Shown here: positions 12,801 through 24,060 of the stretch, piece by piece
Layout of the letters: every line of letters begins with the position of its first letter
Position numbering within the stretch: the first letter of the stretch is position 1
From: Sclerurus mexicanus
Lineage: Eukaryota > Chordata > Aves > Passeriformes > Furnariidae
Length of the DNA stretch: 64,000 nt
Reading direction: 5' to 3'
Assembly: GCA_013396755.1 (NCBI GenBank)
Contig: VWZF01003613.1
Location: 906,548-970,547 of the forward strand
Translations under genes and position numbers: made by a program
The notes under the pieces: model-generated
Database searches by the model: none
Seen by the model: only the letters and a program-made list of their open reading frames with translations
What the model was told of the DNA's origin: nothing

Positions 12801-13862
12801 TTTCATGTTGTAATGCATTGATTTGTGACACGAGTGTACAGTGCTGCAAAGGTGAGTATGTACAATTTTGGTCTCATCCCAGTCCATAATCATGGGTGAA
12901 ATTGATTTAAAGATGTTCTGTGAAGTTTCACATTTCCAATAAATAAAAGGTTTTAAAAATGAGATAGGTAAATCCTTATTCCATAGGTTAAATAAACACT
13001 TTTTTTCCTTTCCCAAAGGTATCTGAAAGTTTGAAGCATTCATTACGAATAACTAGAAATCTGTGACGTTTAATTTAACCCTTATTTCTTTCTCAAGAAA
13101 TGCCCATGTTCCTATTCTGGTCAATTTTCTAACTGCCTGCTAGTTGCTTATTCTTTGTTGGGAGGGACCTGCTTTAGCAAGGGGACCAAATTCCCACTCT
13201 GCCTGGCTTGGCTAGCAGTCACCTTTACTGGCAAATGGTTTCTGGATTTTTGTTGTTCCCACATTGTATCAGAGCTGTGATATCTGCCATCCCTTTGGAG
13301 CTTAATCCTGTAGAAATGTTGGTAGTCCAAGATCTATGAGAGGCTTTCTTTTCCCTACTAGTAGGAGGAAAGAAGTTAAAAGATACAACTCCAGGTAAGA
13401 AAAAAAACCCAAACCAGCAACAAACAAAATATGAAGAAAAGAGAGTGAACCTTTAGAAAAGAAAACCTTGAAATACATTTGGTTTCAATTTGGCATGTGA
13501 GAATGCTCCAGGAGCAGTGTTATTTCAGTCCCTTTTGGAAGCTCTTTACTGAACAAAAACCTGGACATATTAAAAAAATACCGAATTGCAACATTGATAT
13601 TGCTGAGATTAATATTGCACGTCATAAAGAAGATGGCTATTAAGGGTTGACATGGGATGTTTTGGAGTTTCATGAGGTCTTTCCTGTCATCTGTGAGCTC
13701 ATTACAGTGTTGTACAGGAAAGGATCAGGAGTCCAATCAGAAGGTGCAGACATGTTCACAAAGAATATCCTATCACACACACACGCTCTGCTTTTCCAGT
13801 GCAGTTACTTGCAGATTTCACCCAGGTGTAGTAATTTCCATTCTGCTTCTCCTGTTTTACAG

Positions 13863-14268
13863 TATTCTGGATTTCACACTGAGAGATCCGAATCTGACCA
13901 TGAGAGCCAGTGGGGTGGGAGCCCTCTGACCGATACAGCTTCTCCCCAGCTCCTGGAGCCTGTGGACAGACCAAGCTCCCAGCACCACGATGTCTCCTGT
14001 GCCTACAGGCAGTACTCAGACCGCAGTGCACTCTGCTACGGGTTTGCACTCGACCACTCCAGGCTGACCGATGAGAGGCATTTCCACAGTCAGGCTTGTG
14101 AAGGAGGCAGATGTGAAGCTGGCCGGTATTTCCTGGGCACGCCGCAGCCAGGAAGGGAAAGCTGGTGGGGTTCTCGTTCAGCATTGCCTTTGACTAAGTC
14201 ATCCCCTGAGAGCAGAGAAGTGTATGAGAACAGTATGCCCCATATAACATCAGTGCACAGGATTCATG
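13863..14268 (+). CDS. SIM1: SIM1 exon, C-terminal domain first half (penultimate)
   Basis: This 406-nt exon has 135 codons plus one base, from YSGFHTERSESDHESQWGGS to SVHRIHG. It encodes the first part of the SIM-specific C-terminal domain, the transcription-regulatory half of the protein that sets SIM1 apart from SIM2. Recognisable blocks include SPLTDTASPQLL, YGFALDHSRL, QACEGGRCEAGRYFLGTPQ, WWGSR and ENSMPHITSVHRIHG. All closely follow the human SIM1 sequence as I recall it, with scattered substitutions and no stop or frameshift. The acceptor is strong. The donor is gtaaga at 14269-14274. The final G is the first base of a Gly codon completed by GA at 17415, giving the IHGRGHWDED junction. 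The exon is more GC- and CpG-rich than its intron. An apparent open frame starting at 13647 only reads through the intron into it. Confidence 0.97.
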
Positions 14269-17200
14269 GTAAGAGATAACAAGGATTTGCAGAAGTGGCA
14301 CCATCTCAGATAAAGCAAAATGACATAAACATGTGAATTTTTATGTGAAAGATGGAAAATGAGAGACACTTCAGATCTATGTTCTTGTGTCTGAGATCAC
14401 ATCTGAGGAGATGAGTAATACTTGAAATTCAAGTCGAGTTTTACAGTCTTGCTTATATGCAGCAAAATATAATTTTGTTGTATAATCTTTTATCTGTGAA
14501 ATTAAGTTGGAAGTACCTGACTGATGAGATTTTAAGGATGGGCATAAAAATACAAACAAAATAATCCACTTTATAGAAATGTATTTTTTATTTGACTTAA
14601 GATCTAACTACTTTGGATGAAATATGTTTAGCAAAAAATTAGAGCTAAATTCAGGCTAGATATTAAAAAAATCTTTAAAGTCTTTGGAGAAATCATTCTC
14701 CAAGTGACTTTTTTTCTCTAGTGTTTGATACTAGATTCTGTAAGACTTGATGTTTATTTTTATTTAAAATTGGCAATTCAAATTAACATTTGCTTCTGGT
14801 TTCAGACGTTTATCCTCAGCTATATTTTTTGGCCAGTTTGAATCTATCCATCCTTTCAGCACCAAGCCTGAAGTTTTGTTTGGTGTCTGGGAGGTTGCAA
14901 ACTCAGTGCATTAGCACATTTTCAGAGGCTGAAGCTGATAAATAAATTACAGTCAAAACCTGATCTTGGGTTTGGAAAAGTCAGAAAGTCCTTCACTTAA
15001 AAGTTGTATGCTGAGTCTCAGAAGAGAGTAACTGACCCAAAAGTCAGAGTTCCAGGTTTATTGATGTGGGGGAAAAAAAAAATGTCCATCAAAACACAGG
15101 TTGCCTCTAAAGAAATCATAAAAATTAATTACATTAGTACTATTCCATTGACTTGCAGAATGAGGCTTTGTAAATAAAAAAGAGTTGTGCTATTTTACTC
15201 CACTCTGAGGAAAATTATGTTGATATTAGAAAAAATGATCAAACAAAGTTAAAGTAAATGCAGTCAGAGGAAAGTAGGAAAGGAGCCCTAAATATTGCTG
15301 ATGAGGACTAGTCTCTAAATTTCCTGTGAGAACACACCTCCTTCCTTGTGTCTGTTCTGTACTTCTGTCTTACGGGTGTTTCTCTAGCTTTTTTTCCTCA
15401 AAAGGAGAGAACTTAAGTGAAATACAATAGTTTTGTATTTCAAATTTTATGCATCGTAATTCTTGCTAAGCATAGAAATGTCACACAGAGGTGCAAATGC
15501 ATAAATGTTAGGTATTTATTCCATATGTTTATCAAGGATAGTCAATGTAAATGGATCATATATTTTGGTTTTAGTTTGTTGCTTGGTTTTGCTGTAATTC
15601 CAGGTGCTGCAGTTATTTTCTTTATTGTATCATCTTACATTTTTCAGTAGGCTTTCAGTCTGCATGTAGCTTTGGGGGAAAAAGCCTGACATGTGGCTCT
15701 TAGTTGAGGAGAGGAACTTAACTTGTCTTGCAAATGTGCCATTTTCATTTAGGTGTCAAATCTTGGCCTTTCACAAATTAAACTCTTTTTGACAATAATA
15801 CGTGAACATTGCTGTCAGAACAGTTTCTTCAGCCAGAAAATATTTTCTTCTTCTTCAGTTCTTTTAGTGTCTCTTCTGTTAGTTCTGACTTGGCATCACC
15901 TTACAATAAGGACAATCATCTGACCAGTATGGCTGGCACTAAATAATGAATATGAGCCCATGTGCTTCTGGTAGCACTCAGGGAGACTGGGACACTGCAG
16001 ATATGGTTTGTACAGTGAGACAAACTGAGCATGTGGTTCAGAGCTGTGGCTGACCAGCTTCCCAGTGCGTTATGGAGTGCTGGATGTACATGCGCTCCAG
16101 TGGCTGGAGCCCCCTTCCACCTCCAAGCCTTGGCATTTTGAGTGCAGATCTTAAGAGGATGTGAAGGATAAATTCATGCCCTGGATACTCTACTCTACTC
16201 TACGTTGCAGTACTTCCCCCAGAAAATGGCAGGACATATTTGCTATAAAGGCCCATCACTGATGTTTGTTTTGGACTCTGCAACACAGTGGTAGTGGTCT
16301 GCCACCAAACAGATCTGTATGACCTGACCCAACACAGATCAGGGGGAACCCCTTGTGCTAGTCTGAAAATGGATTTCCTTTGAGGAGTAGTGTCAACCAA
16401 CCCAAAGGGCCTCATCCTCAAAAATGATGCTGTATTTGCCAAGGCAAACGCATCATTAAGTAACAAGTCTGACACCTGCACCACTGTGGGTGTGTATCTC
16501 GGAAGATCAAGCCCTCTATCATAGTCTGGCCTTAGTTGACCACTAAGGTTTTGGGGTCACTCACTTTCTTACTAGTGAGGAGTGACAGATTTGATTCTGT
16601 TCTTTCAGCTACTTGCAAGCTGAACACCATCTCTAATATGCCTATGGGCCTTATTTCTTGAAGAGAGGTAAAAATGTAGCTATAATTTCCCATTCTAAAA
16701 GCAAATATTTATGCATTGGGATATGACATCACATGTTTACAGAATTCCGTCTAAGAGCTATGGGCTCTTGTGCTGCTGAAGAAGAATTGCTTCATTACTT
16801 GTGGTTATTTATTGCTGTGTAAACTGCATAAAGTCACTACATGACCACAAGCTATTTCTCAATATTTTCTGTGTTTTAGCTCCTGGAAAGGCCTAGGAAG
16901 AAATTCTGGAATGTTGTACATTTGTAATTCCCTGAGATTTTTGTTTTTACCATGGCCCCAATTCACTCAGACCTTGTTGATACAAAAAGGTGGTAAAGAG
17001 TCAGGGGCCTGAACGTTGGCAATGAGGGCATTTTGACATGCCCTAGGGTACCCTGCCTGACCTCTAGTTGCTCCAGATAGAGAGTTCCTGTAGAATTGGT
17101 GCCATACCTGCTGGGGTTATGCAGGTGCTCAGTTACCCTAGAGTGTATCAGGTGACACTGGATGTCTGTGTTGAGGTGCTTATAGCTCTTCTTTATATAT

Positions 17201-17414
17201 TTCCAGCTGTGTTACTTGTTCTGTGTGGAGACATTGGAAACTAGAGTTTGTCACTGAAAAGCATGGGGTCTACTGTGGTCATTTTTGTAGACTGTTATGA
17301 GTCACTTGTCTCAGGCTTGGTTTTCTGCCAGTAAAATAAGGTTCAGATTACACATTCTTCAAGATCACTTGCCTCTTTAAACATCAGTGCTTGTCTCCTT
17401 TCTCTCTTTCCTAG
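14269..17414 (+). other. SIM1: SIM1 last coding intron, 3,146 bp
   Basis: The intron is bounded by gtaaga at 14269 and ctttcctag ending at 17414, a strong pyrimidine-rich acceptor. Content noticed: a small CTCTA tandem near 16183-16201, and an unplaced moderately GC-rich stretch at about 15950-16560 whose - strand has a 94-codon frame (16200-16484) with no domain I recognise. No interspersed repeat was identified. Confidence 0.93.
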
Positions 17415-18145
17415 GAAGAGGACACTGGGATGAGGACAGTGTCGTTAGCTCACCTGATCCTGGCTCTGCCAGTGAATCAGGCGACCGATACCGTACTGAG
17501 CAATATCAGAGCAGTCCGCACGAGCCCAGCAAAATCGAAACCCTAATAAGAGCCACACAGCAAATGATTAAAGAAGAAGAAAACAGACTACAGCTCCGGA
17601 AAACCACTCCTGACCCACTGGTCTCCATTAATGGCACAGGAAAGAAGCACGCTATCTGTTTTGCAAACTACCCTCAGCAGCAGTTGGCTGGGGATGTCTG
17701 CCGTGTCCCGACAGTTGCCAACACTCCTCCCTGTGAACACATCCAGCAGCGAGATGGAAAGATTATGAGCCCACATGAAAATGACTATGACAACAGCCCC
17801 ACAACACTGTCCAGAATAAGCAGCCCCAGTTCTGACCGAATATCAAAATCTAGTTTGGTACTTGCTAAAGACTACCTGCATTCAGACATGTCCCCTCATC
17901 AAACCCAAGGAGACCACGCAGCAGCCTCTCCAAATTATTACACCTCCCACAGGCAGTACTTTGACAAGCATGCTTACACACTAACTGGATATGCCCTGGA
18001 GCATCTATATGACACTGAAACAATTAGAAATTATTCACTAGGCTGTAATGGATCACACTTCGATGTGACTTCTCACTTAAGGATGCAGCAAGATCCAGCA
18101 CAAGGACACAAGGGAACATCTGTCATAATAACGAATGGAAGCTGA
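17415..18145 (+). CDS. SIM1: SIM1 last coding exon and stop codon
   Basis: Two bases complete the split Gly codon, then 242 codons and TGA at 18143-18145. Recognisable SIM1 blocks in order are RGHWDEDSVVSSPDPGS, SSPHEPSKIETLIRATQQM, KEEENRLQLRK, SPHENDYDNSP, RISSPSSDRISKSS, LAKDYLHSD, HRQYFDKHAYTLTGYALEHL, RNYSLGCNGSHFDVTSHLRM and the terminus GTSVIITNGS. The VIITNG ending is shared with SIM2. The segment between LQLRK and HIQQR (about 17600-17750) differs most from the human sequence I remember, while both flanks are nearly invariant, so it looks like a tolerant linker. A frame opening at 17387 includes intron bases before the splice acceptor. The exon true start is 17415. No frame break or unusual composition was seen. 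Confidence 0.98.
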
Positions 18146-18319
18146 CACTTTTTTTTCTAAAAACTTTTGTGCTTTAAAAAATAACCTTTGAGATCTAATT
18201 GGAAGATATTATATGTTTTCATGCCCTTGTCCTTACCAGCATTTCATATACCACAGTGCACTAGAAAGAAGAACCTAAGGTTTGGGAGATAAGCTAGTTA
18301 ACACACATTACTTTAAAAA

Positions 18320-18325
18320 AATAAA
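18320..18325 (+). terminator. Candidate proximal poly(A) signal AATAAA
   Basis: First AATAAA after the SIM1 stop codon, 175 bases downstream, within an A-rich run. A usable signal would give a very short 3' UTR. The downstream GT-rich element is not convincing, so this is only a candidate. Confidence 0.25.
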
Positions 18326-20823
18326 AATGCACTGATATGCAGGGTTAAAGTGAATGGAGCTAAACTCAAAGTTGGTGCCATGCATGGCGAAAAGGATAGG
18401 TCTAGGCAGGGAGTGCTAAGGGCAGGCTAACAGAGCAGTTTATGCACATTGTGTAAGAGGTAGTTGATTGGAAATGCTGCCAAGGGCAGACCTTCTGAAC
18501 TGCATGGGTCCCAGCCAACAAAACTGCTATGCATTCTTTTTAGACAGAAAATTTGAATGTGTTCCTTTGAAATACACAAAAAAATGCATACTTCTGGTGA
18601 TCTGTTTGTTCCCTAACGGCCAAGCGTGTTATGCTGCTCCATGATAGAAAGTGTCCTTGGCTGACCAATACAAAATCAAAAAAGGAAGAAAGAAGGGAGA
18701 ACTCAAGTTGTTATGACCTTGTGTACTCACATGCATAGCTATTTACATATGCTTGATTTGAAGAGTCAAATGAGCAGTATTCTTATGATTAGTTTCATCA
18801 AATATTTACTTCTACTGTATTAAAAAAAGACAGGCATTCTCATTGTAGTTTTGAGAAACTCAAAGGGCTTGGCTGTCTTGCTGTAGAGATGGGAGTTTGT
18901 TCTCATATTTTTGAAAGGCTGCCCTAGGTGGGTAGTGGAGTGAAATGAAACAAAATTGCCTGGACAAACAGGGAGAATAGTCTGGAATTAGGAGTGGTCC
19001 AAGATAAACGCAGTTAACTCTGTAGCTATGTATGCCATTTAATAATAATTATAAAACAAGGAAAAGTGATTCTAAGTGGCTGAATAATTAATAACTAATT
19101 TCAAACACAGAGGGAATTCAATCATAGAAATTTTGCTGTAAAATGCAAATGTAATTGTGGAAGTGTAAGAATATGAGAAGAGAGAATAGATGAAAACTTT
19201 TGGTGGTTTGTCTAACTTCTGATAAAGTTTTGGAGTCAATTAAGCAAGTATAGAAAATTTTAACTACTCTGTCTGACCTACAGTAAAGTAATAGGTATGA
19301 TTTTGAAAAATAAATATGAATTCTTTTCTTGCTTGCAGCAGAAAATGTGATGAATATCGGAAAATATTAGGGATATCAAAATCAGTCATATGTACGTATA
19401 AAAGTACAGTAGGAAATCGGTGTTCCCAGGAATTAAATTATATTAAGAATGCTGGTATTATCAGGCTATGTCCAAGAGTTATAGAAGACAACAAAGGAGG
19501 CAGAGAAACTTTTTTTAATTTTTAATAACCTCAGGAACAAAGAGACTGATTGATTGGAAAAGAATAAACACAAAACACATGCTAAAAATGTGAAATGGGG
19601 CATTTTTAGGCACAATTGCTAGACCTGTCCTTCTTTGTATGACATTTATATGGTTCCAAAGTTGACTGCATTTAGACCAAGACCACCACTCCCTTGTATG
19701 CTAAAGGGGAGGTAAGGAAACTTGAGGTGGTTACTAAAAATGAGATTAGCACTAAGACTAGTTTCATTTGTAACGTTTAGAAGCTCAACATATGGGACTG
19801 AGTCATCAGTGGGACTAAATATAAACCAGCATGCTATGGGTGGGTTAAAAATATCTATTTCCAAATAAAATTAATCAGAAGCAAAAGCTAAATAATAACA
19901 TTATAAACCACGTAAGTAGAGATGTACTTGAAAGCAGAGGAAATTACCTCTCTGAACTTGGAACATTGTGTACAGTCCTGATCACTCCAAGGCAGATTGT
20001 GAATCTTGAACTGAGTAGTACCTTACTCCATAAGCAACCTCTGTTGACTGCAGTGTGATCGCTCCTGGTGAAATGCATGTTGAACACAAGGAAGAGCAAC
20101 ACAGTCTGGTCTTTATTATCTAAACCTCATAATAGAAAAGGTGGAGCAGAGCTCAGCAAAAGATAAAGAGACTGAAAGATCTAATAAAATCTTTAAATAA
20201 ACTGGGTCTGTCATCTTTGCAAGGGAAAGGAGTAAGGGGTAATGTTGCTGATGTGCACCAAGCTCTGCACAGAGGAGAGGTAAATAACGGTCTGAAACTA
20301 TTCGAACTAACAGCAAAAATGAGAGACAGGGCACTGAATGATAGTCAAGGCAAAATGAGAACAAAATGATTTGGCAAGAAGTTCATTTGACTCATTGCCA
20401 AATGAATAACAAAGGTCATAAAGAGAAGCAGCTAGAAATTTTTGTTTCTTTATTTGTTTAAGACAATTTAGGGGAAGAAAAATGTTGACAACTGTTAACT
20501 CAGAGGAAGTAACGGACCAAAATGGACTTCTTTCAGCCCAACAATTGTATATATTCCTAAAGCATAGGAATAAGAAAGTATTTTTGATAAATCTAGTTCT
20601 GGATACATATTTATTTCACTTAATCCTATGAATAATATGAATAAACTTGTATTTGGAGTCTCATTTTACAGTATTAAAACACAATTTGCAAAACGAATTA
20701 GAGTAGAGGTACATGGTATCATATTATCCCTACTAGTACATATAAAATAAGTCTAAGTGTCAATATTATTTTGTATTACAGAAGAGTTTCCTAAACTGTT
20801 TGAATGAATGGGATTTTCTCAGC

Positions 20824-20842
20824 ATCCCAAGTTTCTTGGGAT
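20824..20842. other. Short perfect hairpin, 8-bp stem
   Basis: ATCCCAAG and CTTGGGAT flank a TTT loop. It lies in the probable SIM1 3' UTR, so the RNA could fold here. This is too short to claim function. Confidence 0.5.
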
Positions 20843-21751
20843 CAGCAAGCACTCTTGTTATCAAGCTTTTAATTAGAAGGCAGTAGAGTTCGGCAGACCT
20901 GCTGCAGTTCCTTGGCTATGGTCTAGTGGCTGCAAGTAGTCAGGACACCATGGTTTGGCCACTGTTGTATTTGCATTTTGACAGGCACCTTTGAAAAACA
21001 GAAGACTTTTAAAACCAACAGGCACAATGTAAGATTCTTATAGTCTGTATGATTTCACCTAGGGAAAAAAGCCAGTGTGCTATGCAATAAAAATTCCCCA
21101 TTCTTATTTACAATGATCCCAAAATAAGACTTCCCAAACTGTAGTTATTTATCCTATTTCAATAGTTTCAGTCTACTACAAATTAAACAAAATGCACTAT
21201 AATGAATGGAATAAATCAGTCAGGATGTCTCTACATGCAGCCACGTTGTGCTGCAAGAAAAGGCTGATGCTCACTCCTCTCGTGGGATTCCAGCAACGGG
21301 TGCTCCTTAGCACTTCAACACAGTATGCCAGAGATGGATGCCTTTTGTCAGCTGGTTTGCCATCCTGCTTCTTTAGATAGCCAGGAATTTCTTCTTAATT
21401 GACAGAAAGCATTGAATATTGTAAACATAGACTCCGCATGCTACATGAAAGCAAGTCTGCAACCTTATTTATAGCATATAATATCACTGCAGCTGATAAT
21501 ATGTGTACTTTTCAATATGATATAAAACTTACTTTTTTCCTTACATATTTATTTAATTCCATTTTTCATTTAGTATCCTTCAAGGATATCTTCTTTTCTT
21601 TTTTTCCAGCCTTTTCTAAATCAGATGAAAAGATATATTTTGCAAAATTGAAAAATGCAAGGCATTTGAACTAAATAAGTTTCAAATGTATCATATTAGC
21701 TAAAGGTTATCACTTTAAATAAGGTATGTATATTGTGTTTGGAACAGAAAC

Positions 21752-21757
21752 AATAAA
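21752..21757 (+). terminator. Candidate poly(A) signal AATAAA
   Basis: AATAAA preceded by a T/G-rich upstream stretch (GTATGTATATTGTGTTTGG) and followed by TTGCTGTATTG. A second AATAAA lies at 21930-21935. They are among the better-placed signals in the probable 3' UTR. Use is unproven. Confidence 0.25.
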
Positions 21758-24060
21758 TTGCTGTATTGAAGAATTTCTCTAAGATAATACTGATTTGCTA
21801 TTAACACCAAATTAATATTTTGTACCTCCTGCAAATACAGTAACCACAGTTCTTTCAAACTATTTCTCATTTGATACCAGTGTATGGTGCATTATGTTTT
21901 TTATGCATTACGATTCTATTATTTATAGAAATAAAACCCCCTTCTAGTCATTATATAAAATTGCACCCCAGGGGCATAGAGTTTGTGATTTTGGACAAAT
22001 CTGCAAAGCAATTCTTAAATTAGAAGAACCTTACTCAGCAATTTGTCCCATTGACACAAATGGGAACATTTGAGGAGTACGGTACTATTTAATATTTGTG
22101 AGGGAAAAAAATCTGACTTGTGATAATAGGTTTGGGGGTTGCTTTATAATTTTTTTCTTTAAATCCAAAGATGTGAGTATGGAAACTGTAGAGGATAATA
22201 GCTGTAATGGCTATGTTTCTATAACAGAGGTATTTACACATTTTGAAAAAATGAATGTTTCTCTCTGCACTGAAGAGCCCCAAAAGTGTTTCTTAAGCTT
22301 TAAGCTTTTAATTGGCTTTTGTTGATCTGTCTGCAATACTGCCATGGGTTGCACAGTGAAATTCTGTTTTCTGAAACTCTTTTAATCACTGTTATCTGAA
22401 TCTCATTTTTGCCTCTGCACACGCAGCATTTATTCATTAATGTCTCTAAGTATGTTAACCACCATATGTTCATTTGTGTGAGCATGCTGTGTGAGTTGGA
22501 AAAAATAAAAGGCCGCATAGTATTTCTGGAAAAGGCACAGCCACCGCAGAAAATCAGACTGGCTGTTTCAAAGGTCAGATAACCTTTCAGTCATGGAACA
22601 AAGCTGTGGCGTACGCATTGGTTTCAGACCTTCTGCATACAAAGCTGTATATAATGGGGATTATAGCACACAGTTCCAGGATTAGACCTAGCTATGTCTG
22701 TTTTAAGGTGGCTATAGTTAATGTCTTGCAGCAATTGGATTCAGGCACCGGTCTTTCCATGAGCTGCAAGTTTACTTAAAACACCTAAAGATTTTAAAGG
22801 CAATACAGGCTTTGTTATTAGGAACAATGTTGGATGAACATGCTTTCCTGTAGGTATGCTGGTTTAGCTCCAGACACCTCTGTAGTGTGGAGGAGAGCCT
22901 ATTTTATTTTACTTGCAGTTAGTATTGATGGTTAAATATTTCAGCTCTGTGCACTGAGAAGAAGAAAAAAAAAAGGCCAAAACCAAAACAACCTGAGACC
23001 AACAACAGAAAAAGCAAATCAAAACCCCCACAGATTTCTGTAACCCTTCAGTTTGTTGTTATTAAAGTTTGCTAGAGGTGTATCTGAGGATTTAGCTGTT
23101 ATTTTGAAGACCAAAAAATTAGTTTTCTGTTCAGAACAGTGAGAGCACTAGTGTGATTCCATTTCACATTTCCGTGGAGCATTTATTAATGAAAAAAAAA
23201 ATGGCATGAGGTTAAACTTCACTATGGCATTTAGCTTATGTATATAAGAGTTCTGTAGATAAATCTGGCTCTAAGTTGCTAGGAATACATCCCTTTTTGA
23301 AAAGAGACAATTTATGACTCCATCTATGAAGCTGTATTTGAAAGGACAGATCAAATACAGGAAGAAAACAAGCTTTTAGTCTGGTTGTATTCACTATTTA
23401 ACTCCTGTCTCACACAAAGTTCTCAAGCTTTCCTATTGTTCTAGGATTCCAAATACCATTTACACATTTTTATTTATTGCAAATTGGACTGCATTTATTT
23501 TTTTTCTTTCCAGCTACTGATACAGTGGGAAGTTTTGAAATGCAAGAAATAATCTTTATCACACAATATAAAACATTGGCACCTTTACATTCTAAGGAAA
23601 TAAAGTCTATTAGGAAAAGTGCTTTTAGGGCAGTACAACTTTTTCCCAAGGTAAATATTTCAATGCATAAAAAATAGTAATCTAACAACAACAAAAAAAA
23701 AAGCACTTGAGACATGATGAAGCATTTCATTTGCTTTAAACCAGTGGTTACATTTATGGAAAAAAGACACATTACCAGTGTTTCAAATACTATACCTTGC
23801 AATGTAAAGGGTCTAGTGACATTGTAGCATAACATCTGTAGTTTTCCTTTGGAATGTAATGTAGAAAACACAATTTAGCTATGTCAACAATATCTTGCAA
23901 AATGTTCCCATTTATAACTATTTATATTGTAAATAGCTTTCTGAAGTAAATTTGAAGTTAATGTGCATAAGATGTATTTATTATGTGAAGATTTTTTTTC
24001 GTTTAAAATATAGCTACAAATATGCAATTTTTGTCTGTTTTCTACATTTTTAAACTAAGG

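Larger units (their letters stand above)
6526..13862 (+). other. SIM1: SIM1 intron, 7,337 bp
   Basis: This intron starts at GT 6526-6527 and ends at AG 13861-13862 after a good pyrimidine tract (TTCTGCTTCTCCTGTTTTAC). It contains a pentanucleotide repeat with an assembly gap (about 8517-8694), a trinucleotide repeat (9291-9370), and a stretch near 9420-9800 rich in TAAT cores with an inverted T-box-like pair. About 11740-12150 is very AT-rich. No open frame inside it resembles a known protein. The 112-codon frame at 12705-13043 on the - strand has no recognisable domain and is treated as chance. Confidence 0.9.
18146..24060 (+). other. SIM1: Probable SIM1 3' UTR (3' limit uncertain)
   Basis: The sequence directly after the stop must be 3' UTR. 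How far it runs is not visible. I extend it to about 24.06 kb as an upper estimate because the stretch lacks recognised repeats, is AU-rich, and ends in a block at 23905-24060 with 3' UTR-like features (ATTTA pentamers and a Pumilio-type TGTAAATA at 23928-23935). AATAAA hexamers occur at 18320, 19309, 19563, 19864, 21086, 21752, 21930 and 23599, so a short form ending near 18.35 kb is equally possible. Further TGTATATA Pumilio-type octamers lie at 20546 and 22646. Open frames of 60-133 codons in this interval on either strand look random. RNA reads would settle the end. Confidence 0.45.

Noticed and set aside
13756..14184. 142-codon open frame on the - strand
   Set aside because: It lies antisense over the SIM1 penultimate exon. 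The + strand protein matches SIM1 throughout, so this is a shadow.
16200..16484. 94-codon - strand frame in the last SIM1 intron as a retrotransposon or gene piece
   Set aside because: No RT, zinc-finger or other motif was recognised, and no supporting flanking repeats were found.
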